A stretch of 64,000 bases of DNA from the NCBI RefSeq assembly GCF_003313465.1, contig NZ_KZ845668.1, positions 152,206-216,205 of the forward strand, written 5' to 3'. Position numbers and translations under genes: made by a program. Position 1 is the stretch's first letter, and every line of letters starts with the position of its first letter. The notes under the pieces were generated by a model that ran no database searches, had not been told where the DNA came from, and was given only the letters and a program-made list of their open reading frames with translations. This stretch comes from Thermoflavimicrobium daqui. GTDB lineage: Bacteria > Bacillota > Bacilli > Thermoactinomycetales > Thermoactinomycetaceae. Shown here in pieces: positions 8,909-21,921 of the stretch.

Positions 8909-10027
8909 TTGCGTGTGCAGCATTTAGAGCTACGTCAGTATCGTAACATCACTGCTCTTGAACTTCAGTGCCCCGAAGAACTCCATCTGTTTGTTGGTCC
9001 CAATGCCCAAGGAAAAACAAATATTCTCGAATCCCTTTATGTACTGGCTCTTGGTAAATCCCATCGATCTCGCTCATCACGGGATTTAATTCAATTTGGT
9101 AAGACACGAGCAAACTTAAAAGCAAAAGTAAAAAAAAATAACCAAAATGAACGTTTGGAAGTGCAGTTATTTGAAAAAGGGAAAAAAGTGATTCGTAATG
9201 GTATTGAGCAGCCTCGACTAAGCCAGTATATCGGCTCTCTCCCCACTGTATTGTTTGCACCAGAGGATTTAGCCTTAGTCAAAGGAAGTCCACAAGTACG
9301 TCGGCGTTTTCTGGATATGGAAATTGGGCAGGTAAACCGAACGTATGTCCACCATTTAACACAGCTAACGAAATTGATCACACAACGAAACCATCTTTTA
9401 AAAGAGCTAGGAAAGAGTCGGCAAATTCAATCTGCTTTACTCGATGTGCTAGATGAGCAATTTATTTCCTTAGCTGTTCCGATTTGGGAGAAGCGGTTTC
9501 GCTTTTTAGCTTTATTAACCAAATGGGCGAGGAAAATTCACGAGACCATAACTCAAAATCAAGAGGAACTTATGATAGAATATGTTCCATCTATCCAAAT
9601 TCATGGGGAAATGACCCAGACAGAGTTACAAGAAACATTTGCGCAGGAATTATCAAAAATAAGAGGAAAAGAAATTCAACGGGGCAGTACTTTAGTAGGA
9701 CCACAACGAGATGACTTTAGCTTAAAGGCGAATCAGCTTAATTTACATGCGTTTGGGTCCCAAGGCCAACAGCGTACGGCTGCTTTGTCGTTAAAACTAG
9801 CAGAGATTGAGTTAATCTATCAAGAAATGGGTGTTTATCCCACTCTTTTATTAGATGATGTCTTATCTGAGTTAGATGATTCACGCAAGACACATTTATT
9901 GACTGCTATTCGTGGTCGGGTACAAACATTTGTAACAACAACCAATCTTGAAGGAATTGACCCAGCTCTACTCAAGCAAGCACGAATTTATCAAGTAAGG
10001 CAAGGTATTATAACCGAACTGGGGTGA
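8909..10027 (+). CDS. recF: DNA replication and repair protein RecF
   Basis: SMC-like ATPase that, with RecO and RecR, loads RecA at gaps. The start is TTG at 8909 behind TAGGAGG, beginning MRVQHLELRQYRN. Walker A is GPNAQGKTNILESLY near residue 31. The signature is GSQGQQRTAALSLKL and Walker B is LLLDDVLSELD. 372 residues matches family length. It is followed within five bases by remB. recR lies at the other end of the window. Confidence 0.97.
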   Translation: MRVQHLELRQYRNITALELQCPEELHLFVGPNAQGKTNILESLYVLALGKSHRSRSSRDLIQFGKTRANLKAKVKKNNQNERLEVQLFEKGKKVIRNGIEQPRLSQYIGSLPTVLFAPEDLALVKGSPQVRRRFLDMEIGQVNRTYVHHLTQLTKLITQRNHLLKELGKSRQIQSALLDVLDEQFISLAVPIWEKRFRFLALLTKWARKIHETITQNQEELMIEYVPSIQIHGEMTQTELQETFAQELSKIRGKEIQRGSTLVGPQRDDFSLKANQLNLHAFGSQGQQRTAALSLKLAEIELIYQEMGVYPTLLLDDVLSELDDSRKTHLLTAIRGRVQTFVTTTNLEGIDPALLKQARIYQVRQGIITELG

Positions 10028-10031
10028 GAAG

Positions 10032-10289
10032 GTGTTTATTCACCTAGGTGGAAATCGTATGATTCGCATTAGCGAGGTGGTTGCAATTATTGATGTAAAT
10101 ACCAATAAAGCTTCGGATCCATCTTGTTCATTTATCGAGCTTGCCAAAAAAGAAGGGCAAGTTGAACAAATTTCAGCGGACGAAATTAAATCATTTGTCA
10201 TAACCAAGCAAAAAGTGTATGGCTCTCCGATTTCCTCGCTGACTCTGATGAAAAGAGCAGAGCAGAGCCAAAATCATCAGAAATTATGA
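10032..10289 (+). CDS. remB: Extracellular matrix/biofilm regulator RemB (YaaB)
   Basis: Small DUF370-family protein. In B. subtilis, RemB acts with RemA in control of matrix genes. The GTG start at 10032 gives MFIHLGGNRMIRISEVVAII, matching the YaaB N-terminus (MYIHLG). The C-terminal half (SPISSLTLMKRA) is also conserved. It lies five bases after recF and about 50 bp before gyrB, the usual position. 85 residues. Confidence 0.88.
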   Translation: MFIHLGGNRMIRISEVVAIIDVNTNKASDPSCSFIELAKKEGQVEQISADEIKSFVITKQKVYGSPISSLTLMKRAEQSQNHQKL

Positions 10290-10334
10290 TCTCTACAAGA
10301 ACTGGATTTTGAAATGGATTAAGAGAGCAGGTGA

Positions 10335-12260
<1,926 letters not shown>

Positions 12261-12313
12261 TACTTGTTTAGAACCATGGTCTTGGTTGGTAAATGAATGG
12301 GGAGTTGAATGAT

Positions 12314-14761
12314 TTGGCAGAATCAGAACGTATTCAATCAGTCAATATTAGCGAAGAGATGAAGACTTCCTTTTTGGATTATGCGATGAGTGTAATAGTG
12401 AGCCGGGCTTTACCTGATGTCCGTGACGGGCTAAAACCGGTTCACCGCCGTATATTATATTCCCTACATGAACAGGGAATGACACCTGATAAGCCTTATA
12501 AAAAATCCGCACACGTAGTCGGGAACGTACTAGCGCAGTACCATCCTCATAGTGACACTGCCGTATATGATGCCATGGTAAGAATGGCTCAAGATTTTTC
12601 ATTCCGTTACATGTTAATTGATGGTCATGGGAATTTTGGATCGGTGGACGGGGATGCCCCGGCAGCCATGCGTTATACAGAGGCGCGCATGGCTTCAATC
12701 ACGTTAGAGCTTCTTCGGGATATTCACAAAGATACGATCGACTTTATGCCTAACTATGATGGGCAAAAACAAGAACCACAGTTCCTTCCTGCACGCTTTC
12801 CTAATTTACTTGTAAATGGGTCTGCTGGAATTGCAGTAGGAATGGCTACCAATATCCCACCACATAATCTCAATGAAGTCATTAATGGAATTCTGTATTT
12901 GATTGATCATCCTGAAGCGACTATCGATGAATTAATGAAATTAATCAAAGGCCCTGACTTCCCAACAGGGGGAATCATTCTTGGTTTAGATGGCATCCGT
13001 AAAGCATTCCGAACTGGAAGAGGTAGTATTCAGATTCGTGCCAAAACCCGAATTGAAGAAGCGGGTAATGGTAAGATGCGTATTGTGGTAGAAGAACTTC
13101 CGTATCAAGTGAATAAGGCCAAGTTAGTTGAAAAGATTGCAGAATTGGCACGGGATAAGAAAGTGGATGGAATCACTGACCTACGTGATGAGTCTGACCG
13201 AAATGGAATGCGTGTGGTCATCGAATTGCGTCGTGATGTCAATCCACGTATCATCTTAAATAACTTGTACAAACACACCCAGTTGCAAACAGGCTTTGGG
13301 ATTAATATGTTAGCTTTGGTCAACGGAAAACCTCAAGTGCTTAATATAAAACAGGCTTTGTATCATTACCTTGAGCACCAAGTAGAAGTCATTCGCCGCC
13401 GGACTCAATTTGACCTAAATAGAGCAGAAGAACGTGCTCATATTTTAGAGGGCTTAAGGATTGCCCTTGATCATATCGATGAAGTAATTAACCTAATCCG
13501 TTCATCGAAGGATACATCAACAGCCCGTACAGCTTTGATGGAACATTTTGGTTTAAGTGAAAAACAAGCCCAAGCCATCCTTGATATGCGTCTGCAACGC
13601 CTAACTGGCTTAGAACGTGACAAGATCGAGAAAGAATATGCCGAGCTCCAACAGACGATTGCTGAGTTAAAAGCGATATTAGCAGACGAAGCAAAAATCC
13701 GTGGGGTTGTGAAGCAAGAAATTATCGAGATCAAAGAGAAATACGGAGATGAGCGCCGTACACGTATTAAGATCGACGTAGAAAGCATTGAAGATGAAGA
13801 CCTAATTCCGGAGGAAGAAGTCGCGATTATTATGAGTCACCGAGGCTATATTAAACGGATGCCTCTGTCTAACTATCGTGCTCAAAAAAGAGGTGGCAAA
13901 GGTGTTACCGGAATGGGGACTAAAGATGATGATTTTGTGCAAAATCTCTTCGTTACCCATTCACATAACTACTTGCTATTCTTCTCAAATAAAGGGAAAG
14001 TTTATCGATTAAAAGCCTATGAGGTGCCAGAATTAGGTAGAACGGCTCGGGGCACCCCTATTATTAATTTGATTCAAATTGATCAAGGTGAATATATTCA
14101 TGCCATTATTCCTGTCAAAGAATTTAATGATGAAAACTATCTGATCTTCTGTACCATGCATGGGATTGTGAAGAAAACAGCATTATCGGAATTTGAAAAT
14201 ATCCGTCGTAACGGACTATTTGCGATTAACTTACGCGAAGAAGATGAATTGGTTAGCGTTCGTATGACAGATGGAGATCAAGAAATCATTATTGGAACAA
14301 GTACAGGAATGTCGATTCGCTTCCATGAAGCAGATGTAAGAGAGATGGGACGATCTGCGACAGGAGTGAAAGGAATCACCCTCACGGATGAAGATTATGT
14401 GATTGATATGGATATTGCGATTCCAGGAAGAGATGTATTAATCGTAACCAAAAAAGGTTATGGAAAAAGAACGCCACTTTCGGAGTATCGTGTACAATCA
14501 CGGGGTGGAAAAGGGATCAAAACATTAAGCATTACTGAGAAAAAAGGGCAAGTAATCGGTCATAAAGTAGTTTCAGCTGAAGAAGACCTGATGATCATTA
14601 CCCAATCTGGAACAGTCATCCGGATTAACGTAGCCGATATTTCAGTCATGGGACGGTATGCTCAAGGTGTCAAACTGATTGCGGTAGATGGAAATGAAGA
14701 AGTAGCGACCGTCGCTCGCGTACAAATTACAGATGAAGAAGTTGAAGAAGAAAAAGAATAA
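12314..14761 (+). CDS. gyrA: DNA gyrase subunit A
   Basis: Cleavage-religation subunit of gyrase. The frame is open from an ATG at 12293, but that ATG has no convincing ribosome-binding site. TTG at 12314 has GGGGAG nine bases upstream and gives [16 protein letters not shown], the usual family N-terminus. The catalytic tyrosine is Tyr121 in AAMRYTEAR. The quinolone-region residues HPHSD are at about 78-82 and look like the sensitive-type sequence. The C-terminal beta-pinwheel contains the GyrA box region QKRGGKG. About 815 residues. Confidence 0.97.
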   Translation: MAESERIQSVNISEEMKTSFLDYAMSVIVSRALPDVRDGLKPVHRRILYSLHEQGMTPDKPYKKSAHVVGNVLAQYHPHSDTAVYDAMVRMAQDFSFRYMLIDGHGNFGSVDGDAPAAMRYTEARMASITLELLRDIHKDTIDFMPNYDGQKQEPQFLPARFPNLLVNGSAGIAVGMATNIPPHNLNEVINGILYLIDHPEATIDELMKLIKGPDFPTGGIILGLDGIRKAFRTGRGSIQIRAKTRIEEAGNGKMRIVVEELPYQVNKAKLVEKIAELARDKKVDGITDLRDESDRNGMRVVIELRRDVNPRIILNNLYKHTQLQTGFGINMLALVNGKPQVLNIKQALYHYLEHQVEVIRRRTQFDLNRAEERAHILEGLRIALDHIDEVINLIRSSKDTSTARTALMEHFGLSEKQAQAILDMRLQRLTGLERDKIEKEYAELQQTIAELKAILADEAKIRGVVKQEIIEIKEKYGDERRTRIKIDVESIEDEDLIPEEEVAIIMSHRGYIKRMPLSNYRAQKRGGKGVTGMGTKDDDFVQNLFVTHSHNYLLFFSNKGKVYRLKAYEVPELGRTARGTPIINLIQIDQGEYIHAIIPVKEFNDENYLIFCTMHGIVKKTALSEFENIRRNGLFAINLREEDELVSVRMTDGDQEIIIGTSTGMSIRFHEADVREMGRSATGVKGITLTDEDYVIDMDIAIPGRDVLIVTKKGYGKRTPLSEYRVQSRGGKGIKTLSITEKKGQVIGHKVVSAEEDLMIITQSGTVIRINVADISVMGRYAQGVKLIAVDGNEEVATVARVQITDEEVEEEKE

Positions 14762-14778
14762 ATCATGAGGGATGATTT

Positions 14779-14819
14779 TAGCGAACATTGCCGATGATAA
14801 TGGTAATGTTCGCTTTTTA
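14779..14819 (+). terminator. Terminator after gyrA
   Basis: Stem GCGAACATT/AATGTTCGC (14781-14789 and 14805-14813), extended by a few further pairs, followed by TTTTT. It lies 20 bp beyond the gyrA stop codon. Confidence 0.85.
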
Positions 14820-14835
14820 TCATCTTTCCAAAAAG

Positions 14836-14876
14836 TTATCCACAATTATCCACAGGTTATCCACAGTCTATACACA
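14836..14876 (+). promoter_or_regulatory. Tandem DnaA boxes upstream of guaB
   Basis: Three exact TTATCCACA boxes in the same orientation start at 14836, 14846 and 14857. A one-mismatch box (CTATACACA) follows. They lie between the gyrA terminator and the guaB promoter, with the last exact box about 50 bp upstream of the -35. A role in titration or guaB control is inferred. Confidence 0.75.
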
Positions 14877-14912
14877 TCCTTTTTCAGATGATTCTAATCT
14901 ATTTATTCTTCA

Positions 14913-14941
14913 TTGACTGTACATCGTAGCTTTGCTACACT
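14913..14941 (+). promoter_or_regulatory. guaB promoter
   Basis: -35 TTGACT (14913-14918), 17-bp spacer and -10 TACACT (14936-14941), about 40 bp ahead of the guaB start codon. Confidence 0.7.
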
Positions 14942-14943
14942 AG

Positions 14944-16440
<1,497 letters not shown>

Positions 16441-16501
16441 AATATAAAATCAATGAGTTATTATAATCAAAATGACTCAGAAGATAATTAAGGATAAATG
16501 T

Positions 16502-16540
16502 GAAGAAGTAGGAAACTCCTCCTGCTTCTTCTTTTCTTTT
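16502..16540 (+). terminator. Terminator after guaB
   Basis: Stem GAAGAAGTAGGA/TCCTGCTTCTTC (16502-16513 and 16520-16531, one G-U pair) followed by TTTTCTTTT. Confidence 0.85.
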
Positions 16541-16613
16541 GTTAGCGGATATTGTAAACTTGAATGAGTCGGTAAAGAACGGATTGATTTTGGATGGAAG
16601 GGAGGAGTTACTG

Positions 16614-17849
16614 ATGAAGCATCGATGGGGATTTGGTTTAGGAATTCTACTGTTTGTGGCTTTGACTTTGGGTATGCCTGTCCAAGGTTTTGCTCAAACA
16701 AACTCATCTCTTTCAAACCTCGAAGCCAAAGCTTATTTTATGATGGATTATGAAACAGGAACCATTTTGGCTGAGGAAAAATCAGAAACAAAACGTCCAC
16801 CTGCCAGTATGACGAAATTGATGACAGCTTTTCTTGTTTTGGACGAAATAAAGGCTGGAAAGCTGAAATGGGAAGACCAAGTGAAGATTGGCAAACGACC
16901 GGGAGCACTCACAGGAGAACCGGTTCCATTTAAGACAGGAACTCAGGAAACGGTTCGTGACTTAGTTACAGCAATGATGGTTAAATCTTCCAATTCTGCT
17001 GCTGTAGCCTTGGCAGAACACATAGGACAAACCGAAGATCAATTTGCCGATATGATGAATCAAAAGGCGAAACAGTTGAAGATGCATCAAACGAAATTTT
17101 TCACTGCGAGTGGTTTAGATAAGGCTTCTTATAAAGAATTTGCCCCTAAAAACGGTGTGGATAATCGAATGTCTGCACACGATACAGCTATTTTAGCTCG
17201 CGAATTAATGAAACAACATGGCGAAATATTAGATATCACCAAGCAAGCCAAAGTAACCATCCATGTAGGGGAAACAAAGCAAAAATTAGAAAACACGAAT
17301 GATATGCTATCGCCAAAAAATAAATACTATGTAGATGAAGTGGATGGACTCAAAACAGGATTTACAGATGAAGCAGGAGCTTGTTTTGTGGGAACGGCTA
17401 AAAAAGGGAATATGCGCTTAATCACAGTAGTGATGAAATCATCAAAGAGTGGTCGATTTAAAGCAACCAAAAAACTATTAACATACGCTTTTGATAACTA
17501 CCAAGTAAAACCGCTGAAAAAAGCAGGCGAATCGATCGCTAAATCAGAAAATTTAACAATCCCTAATGGTGTAGAGCGCACAGTCCCCATGGTCTTAGAA
17601 AAGGATCTCCAATTTCCTATACATAAAGGGGAAGAAAGTAAATATACCTTCCAAGTTACCAAAGACCATGTCCAAGCTCCGATCAAAAAAGGTCAGACTT
17701 TAGGAAAGATCAAAGTCTTGTACAATGGTCAGGAAGTAAAAGGATTAGAACCATTTAAGTTAGTTGCTCAAACCGATGTAGAAGAGGCAAGCTCCATTCG
17801 CTTATTCTTCCGTGAGATCGGTGATACTATCTCAGGCTGGTTTAGCTAA
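16614..17849 (+). CDS. dacA: D-alanyl-D-alanine carboxypeptidase (PBP5/DacA type)
   Basis: Removes the terminal D-Ala from peptidoglycan stem peptides outside the membrane. The start is ATG at 16614 behind GGGAGGAG, giving 411 residues. A signal peptide of about 27 residues ends at GFAQ. Peptidase S11 active-site motifs are complete: SMTK (65-68), SSN (125-127) and KTG (247-249). A PBP5 C-terminal beta domain follows, then an amphipathic tail (IRLFFREIGDTISGWF) that would anchor the protein to the membrane. It is downstream of guaB, the conserved order. A second copy of the family lies at 23049. Confidence 0.95.
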   Translation: MKHRWGFGLGILLFVALTLGMPVQGFAQTNSSLSNLEAKAYFMMDYETGTILAEEKSETKRPPASMTKLMTAFLVLDEIKAGKLKWEDQVKIGKRPGALTGEPVPFKTGTQETVRDLVTAMMVKSSNSAAVALAEHIGQTEDQFADMMNQKAKQLKMHQTKFFTASGLDKASYKEFAPKNGVDNRMSAHDTAILARELMKQHGEILDITKQAKVTIHVGETKQKLENTNDMLSPKNKYYVDEVDGLKTGFTDEAGACFVGTAKKGNMRLITVVMKSSKSGRFKATKKLLTYAFDNYQVKPLKKAGESIAKSENLTIPNGVERTVPMVLEKDLQFPIHKGEESKYTFQVTKDHVQAPIKKGQTLGKIKVLYNGQEVKGLEPFKLVAQTDVEEASSIRLFFREIGDTISGWFS

Positions 17850-18132
17850 TTCATATAAAAACGAATGGTAAAGCTATTACGATCAATAGATAAATAGATA
17901 AATAGTACACAGTCTTCAACTAAAACAAATAAGTAGATTACGTTAAATCGTATAAAAAGCGAAGAGTATATAGGATATATGGTATCATTCGAGTCAAAAC
18001 CAAATTCATTCCTAGACGAAGTAGCGAATCGTTTTTGTGTAGGAACGACTTATGATTGATTGAGTGGGAGTTCAAAAACGATGAGTGGTTGATTAATACT
18101 ACAACCTTAATTTATATAATAAATAGTTATAG
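17850..18132. other. Gene-poor interval between dacA and the two-component genes
   Basis: No convincing gene in about 350 bp. It contains one copy of the dispersed repeat (17987-18047, listed separately), a short AT-rich stretch with repeated GATAAATA, and ends in the terminator at 18133. Confidence 0.6.
17987..18047 (-). repeat. Dispersed intergenic repeat, copy A
   Basis: Minus-strand copy of an element of about 60 bp also found at 39721-39780 and 53483-53540. It shares the exact block CCTACACAAAAACGATTCGC with copy B and differs there from copy C by one base. A TAG(G/A)AAT block and GTTTTGnnTCGAA follow. Confidence 0.7.
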
Positions 18133-18175
18133 AACCTATCTCTTGGTGATGATGTACAAGAGTTAGGTTTTTTTC
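18133..18175 (+). terminator. Terminator upstream of the response regulator gene
   Basis: Thirteen-bp stem with one mismatch (18133-18145 and 18157-18169, AACCTATCTCTTG against CAAGAGTTAGGTT) followed by a run of seven T. It is far downstream of dacA and separates it from the next operon. Confidence 0.75.
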
Positions 18176-18207
18176 ATTGGATAGAATTGGAAAGCAAAGG
18201 AGCAGGT

Positions 18208-18924
18208 ATGATGCTGATAGAAGACAGTAAGATTTTACTTGTTGATGATGATCAACATATTTTAAACTTGCTGGAATTTGTTTTGAAAAAAGAGCAATTT
18301 AACCAGATCAAGACAGCCAAAAGTGGCCGAGAAGCTAGCCAATTATGCCAAAGTTGGATGCCTCATTTGATCATACTCGATATCATGCTACCTGATACGG
18401 ATGGACTATCTCTATGTAAAGAATTGCGTCAGTGGACACGTGTACCTATTTTATTTTTGACAGCAAAAACTACCGACTTAGATATTTTAGCCGGATTTCA
18501 ATTTGGTGGAGATGATTATATTACTAAACCATTTAATCCTTTGGAAGTGGTCGCAAGAATTCGAGCTCAATTACGCCGGGAGCAATATATGTTCGAACAG
18601 CCACAGATTGAAAGTGTCACATTCGACTTTGGTCGCTTTCGAGTAAATGAAGCGTATGGACAACTATGGGTGGAAGGTGAACAGATCGAGTGCCCAGCCA
18701 AAGAATTTCAGTTGCTTGTCTATATGTGTAAACATCCAAATCGAATTTTCAGCTGGAAACAACTGTACCGTCAGGTATGGGAAGAAATGGAGTATTATGG
18801 GGGGCATAATACTGTCAAAGTTCATATCAGGAGACTTCGAGAAAAGATCGAACGAGATCCTAGTCATCCTGAATATCTCGTGACCGTAAGAGGTTTAGGG
18901 TACAAAATGGTTTTACCCAAGTAG
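18208..18924 (+). CDS. OmpR/PhoB-family response regulator
   Basis: DNA-binding response regulator paired with the kinase 17 bp downstream. The start is ATG at 18208 (or 18211) behind AAAGGAG, giving 238 residues. The receiver domain has acidic residues D13-D15, phosphoacceptor D58 in LIILDIMLP and K107 in DYITKPF. The C-terminal winged helix carries the conserved NTVKVHIRRLREKIE. The divergent BcrA-type ABC operon is the likely target. Three GGTTAA repeats phased at 11 and 22 bp lie in front of that operon. Exact substrate sensing is unknown. Confidence 0.92.
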   Translation: MMLIEDSKILLVDDDQHILNLLEFVLKKEQFNQIKTAKSGREASQLCQSWMPHLIILDIMLPDTDGLSLCKELRQWTRVPILFLTAKTTDLDILAGFQFGGDDYITKPFNPLEVVARIRAQLRREQYMFEQPQIESVTFDFGRFRVNEAYGQLWVEGEQIECPAKEFQLLVYMCKHPNRIFSWKQLYRQVWEEMEYYGGHNTVKVHIRRLREKIERDPSHPEYLVTVRGLGYKMVLPK

Positions 18925-18941
18925 AAGGGAAATATGATGCA

Positions 18942-20399
18942 ATGAAGCGGCGATTTACCTTTTATTTTTTACTTATATTGTTACTCCTATTTGTGTCACT
19001 GTTTCTATGGGGAATGATTGGTCCACCATGGATTTATGAATATGTTTTGAAGCGAAATTATCCCGAAAATCTTTTAACCCAAGACTACTTGGAAAAGATT
19101 GCAGAAAGTACAGTATGGAAAGATGAGCAAGTATCGATCAAACCAGAAGTCCTCCATTTTATCCAGCGACATAAAGGTTGGCTCCAAGTATTAGATGAGA
19201 ATGGCAATGAAATTTATCAGTATCGACGGCCTGATCATCTTCCTCAACATTATATCCCAGGGCAATTAGTTTCTTATTACCAATTTCCTGAACGGACAGG
19301 CTTTCTGATCTCGACTTGGTATGGAAAGATAAATGGGAGAAACTTAACTTGGATCTTAGGAAAAGATCGACATCACGCGAATAAAGAAACGGTCCCGATG
19401 AATGTACAAGCTCAATTTGCAAGTTCGATGTTTGCTGGTTGGCTTGTCATTACTCTGATTCTAGCTTTTCTCATCGGGAAATTTCTGGGGAGTCCGCTTT
19501 TATCAATTTTAACTTGGCTACAAACACTTTCCGCTGGCTCGTATGATGAGCCGCTCGATCGTCGAGGGAGACCGATTAGTCAAAATCGATTTGGCATTAT
19601 GAAACGTTCTTATCGAATTTATAGAGAAGTGATCGAAGCACTGCACAAATTGACTCGTACTTTAAAACAGAATGAAGAAGACCGAAAACAATTAGAGAAA
19701 ACCCGAGAAGAGTGGATGACTGGGGTTTCTCATGATCTAAAAACACCATTATCAACAATTAAGGGATATGTGGATGTGTTGAGTTCCAAACATTACCCGT
19801 TAAGTGAACACGAGGTGAGTGAAATAACAGACATTTTACAAGAACGGATCAGGTATATGGAAGATTTAATTCAAGATTTCAATTTAACATTTCGTTTAAA
19901 AAATCATGCTCTTCCTTTACATAAGCAGCGAGTGGATATTGCTAATTTAGTACAAGAATCCGTACTAGATATGGCCAATTCTCCAAGGGCTGAAAAGTAT
20001 GAATTCCGGTTTTCTTCCAGTCCGGAAGAGTTATATGCCGATGTCGATCCGAAATGGTTTAAACGAGCGATGGACAACTTAATTGGCAATGCGGTGATTC
20101 ATAATCCACCAGGAACACTGATTGAAGTGATGGTGCAAGAGAAGAAGCAATCCTATCAAGTAGTGATCCGTGATCATGGGAAAGGAATGGATGAGGAGAC
20201 GCAATCCCGTTTGTTTGATCGTTATTATCGAGGAACAGATAGTGGCAGAAATTATAGTGGGACTGGTCTGGGAATGGCCATTGCCTATCAGTTAATCCAA
20301 GCTCACCAAGGTAAGATGGATTTGGTTAGTCAACCGAGTCACGGAACAAAAATTACGATGAACTTTCCTTATGAGAATACAAAAGCACCTGCTGATTGA
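18942..20399 (+). CDS. Membrane sensor histidine kinase
   Basis: 485 residues. Two membrane spans (about 5-25 and 163-183) flank an extracytoplasmic segment of roughly 135 residues. A linker and a DHp domain with phosphorylated His264 (SHDLKTPLST) follow, then a HATPase with N box NLIGNAVIHN, G1 DHGKGMD and G2 GTGLGMAIA. ATG start behind GAAGGGA. It forms an operon with the response regulator. The long external loop suggests direct ligand sensing, unlike Bce-type kinases, which sense through the transporter. Lantibiotic-type sensing, as in CprK/NisK-like systems, is a plausible inference. Confidence 0.9.
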   Translation: MKRRFTFYFLLILLLLFVSLFLWGMIGPPWIYEYVLKRNYPENLLTQDYLEKIAESTVWKDEQVSIKPEVLHFIQRHKGWLQVLDENGNEIYQYRRPDHLPQHYIPGQLVSYYQFPERTGFLISTWYGKINGRNLTWILGKDRHHANKETVPMNVQAQFASSMFAGWLVITLILAFLIGKFLGSPLLSILTWLQTLSAGSYDEPLDRRGRPISQNRFGIMKRSYRIYREVIEALHKLTRTLKQNEEDRKQLEKTREEWMTGVSHDLKTPLSTIKGYVDVLSSKHYPLSEHEVSEITDILQERIRYMEDLIQDFNLTFRLKNHALPLHKQRVDIANLVQESVLDMANSPRAEKYEFRFSSSPEELYADVDPKWFKRAMDNLIGNAVIHNPPGTLIEVMVQEKKQSYQVVIRDHGKGMDEETQSRLFDRYYRGTDSGRNYSGTGLGMAIAYQLIQAHQGKMDLVSQPSHGTKITMNFPYENTKAPAD

Positions 20400-20409
20400 C
20401 AGGTGCTTT
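20382..20409. terminator. Bidirectional hairpin between convergent genes
   Basis: Ten-bp perfect stem AAAGCACCTG/CAGGTGCTTT (20382-20391 and 20400-20409). It overlaps the end of the kinase gene and abuts the stop of the convergent permease gene. Short T-runs lie on both sides. Confidence 0.65.
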
Positions 20410-20412
20410 GAT

Positions 20413-21150
20413 TTATGAATGCATATCTTTTTTGGTAAAAACACGAAGTCCGATGAAAAGAGCGATGATAAATACAGAAATAACGATACCATAGAAAACG
20501 GGATAAGATTGAATGGGCGCTTCGTCAGCTGGAGACATGGCTAGATTGGGTAATGCCCAAGGATAATACTGTCCGTACTTCGTGTAAGATAAAATAAAGG
20601 CAGGGATCGCGAACCCAATATTGATCGCGAGCGGAACACCAAAACTACGCCAATGAGTGGAAACGATCATCTGAATGGTGGCAAGAGGTAGAGAGGCTAT
20701 GCAACCCAACATGGCGAACTTGAGTAAATCCAACCAGGGAAGTTCCCCAGGAATTCCTGTGATTAAACCGGCTGGGATATAAAGCACGACCATAAGCAGC
20801 TGGGTAAAAGCGAGTAAGACGAAAACGAGTGTTAGTTTGCTCAAATAAACCTGAGATCGTTTTATAGGTAGAGCAAGCAACTGCTTCCACCCTCCACCGA
20901 TATGTTCACTACGACAAATGAGTGCAGAGTAGATTCCTGTTAAGATAGGCAAGATTAAAGGGCCATAAAAAATTTGTAACTGCGTCCATGCTTCAATCCA
21001 ACCATTATCACCTGGGCCCATAAAAACCTCATAATTGCCAAAATAATTGCTTATACCAAATAAGATACCAAGTAGGGGACCGATTAGCATCAAAATCCAT
21101 ATTTTTAAACGACGGATTTTGATCCATTCGACTGCAAATAGTTTTATCAT
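20413..21150 (-). CDS. ABC-2 family permease (lantibiotic/peptide resistance type), second permease
   Basis: Integral membrane subunit of an exporter that removes antimicrobial peptides from the membrane. About 245 residues with six predicted membrane spans. The early motif EHIGGGWKQLLALPIKRSQVYLSK resembles the LanE/LanG and BcrB families (parts: GGWKQLLALP). The ATG at 21150 has GGAGGG seven bases upstream. It is the last gene of an ATPase-permease-permease operon and similar in layout to the preceding permease, suggesting duplication and a heterodimeric membrane part. Confidence 0.85.
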   Translation of the reverse strand: MIKLFAVEWIKIRRLKIWILMLIGPLLGILFGISNYFGNYEVFMGPGDNGWIEAWTQLQIFYGPLILPILTGIYSALICRSEHIGGGWKQLLALPIKRSQVYLSKLTLVFVLLAFTQLLMVVLYIPAGLITGIPGELPWLDLLKFAMLGCIASLPLATIQMIVSTHWRSFGVPLAINIGFAIPAFILSYTKYGQYYPWALPNLAMSPADEAPIQSYPVFYGIVISVFIIALFIGLRVFTKKDMHS

Positions 21151-21165
21151 AACCAAACCCTCCCT

Positions 21166-21921
21166 TTAATAAATGTCACGACGCGCAAAGTCTTTGGCCC
21201 CAATGAATAACAGAACAATCCCAATTCCTAAACCAAGTAGATTCATCAGAAGTAAATCTGGATTGGGAACCATCCCCTTTTCCGACATGATAAAAGCGAA
21301 GGATTGGAGTGGATAAGCCCAAGGCAGCCAGCGCGTAAAATCACCGAAGTTTAGGAATAGTCCTACCATAGCTGATACGGTACCGATCGTAATGGAGAAA
21401 GCTTGGTTACGGATGACCATCGATAACCATAGTTGAAAGGCTATAATCGGTAGGGAGGAAATATAAGGACCAAAACTATTTTTGAAAAGGATGATCCAAG
21501 GAATCGGGTCTTTTGCACCCAAACAGAGTCCAAATAGAGCGAGTCCAACGGTTAGAAGTAATGCTGAAATCAACGAACAGATCACTGCCCAAGTAAATTT
21601 ACTAACATAAACTCCTGTGCGTGACAAAGGAAGGGCTAGCGTATGTTTCCACCCTTTTGACTGATGTTCGGTATTGGCGATTACGGAGCATGTAATGGTA
21701 ATCCCAACAGGAACAGCGAATACCATAATTCCGATTAAGATATTAAGATGGGTGGTCCACCAGTCTCCCGTTTTATTCACTTCTTTTACATAGTAATCGT
21801 AACGGATAAGCGATTCTGCTAGCTTCAGTAAGACAGTGACAAAGGGAACGAGTATCGTCACCAGCCATAAGGAAGTTCGTTTCATTTTCAGTTGATCTGA
21901 AGTTAATAGTTTTCCAATCAT
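21166..21921 (-). CDS. ABC-2 family permease (lantibiotic/peptide resistance type), first permease
   Basis: 251 residues with six predicted membrane spans and the family motif EHQSKGWKHTLALPLSRTGV, parallel to the motif in its neighbour. The ATG overlaps the stop codon of the ATPase gene (ATGA), indicating coupled translation. Known relatives are the LanE/LanG permeases of lantibiotic immunity and the CprB/CprC proteins of clostridia. The specific peptide exported cannot be told from the sequence. Confidence 0.85.
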   Translation of the reverse strand: MIGKLLTSDQLKMKRTSLWLVTILVPFVTVLLKLAESLIRYDYYVKEVNKTGDWWTTHLNILIGIMVFAVPVGITITCSVIANTEHQSKGWKHTLALPLSRTGVYVSKFTWAVICSLISALLLTVGLALFGLCLGAKDPIPWIILFKNSFGPYISSLPIIAFQLWLSMVIRNQAFSITIGTVSAMVGLFLNFGDFTRWLPWAYPLQSFAFIMSEKGMVPNPDLLLMNLLGLGIGIVLLFIGAKDFARRDIY

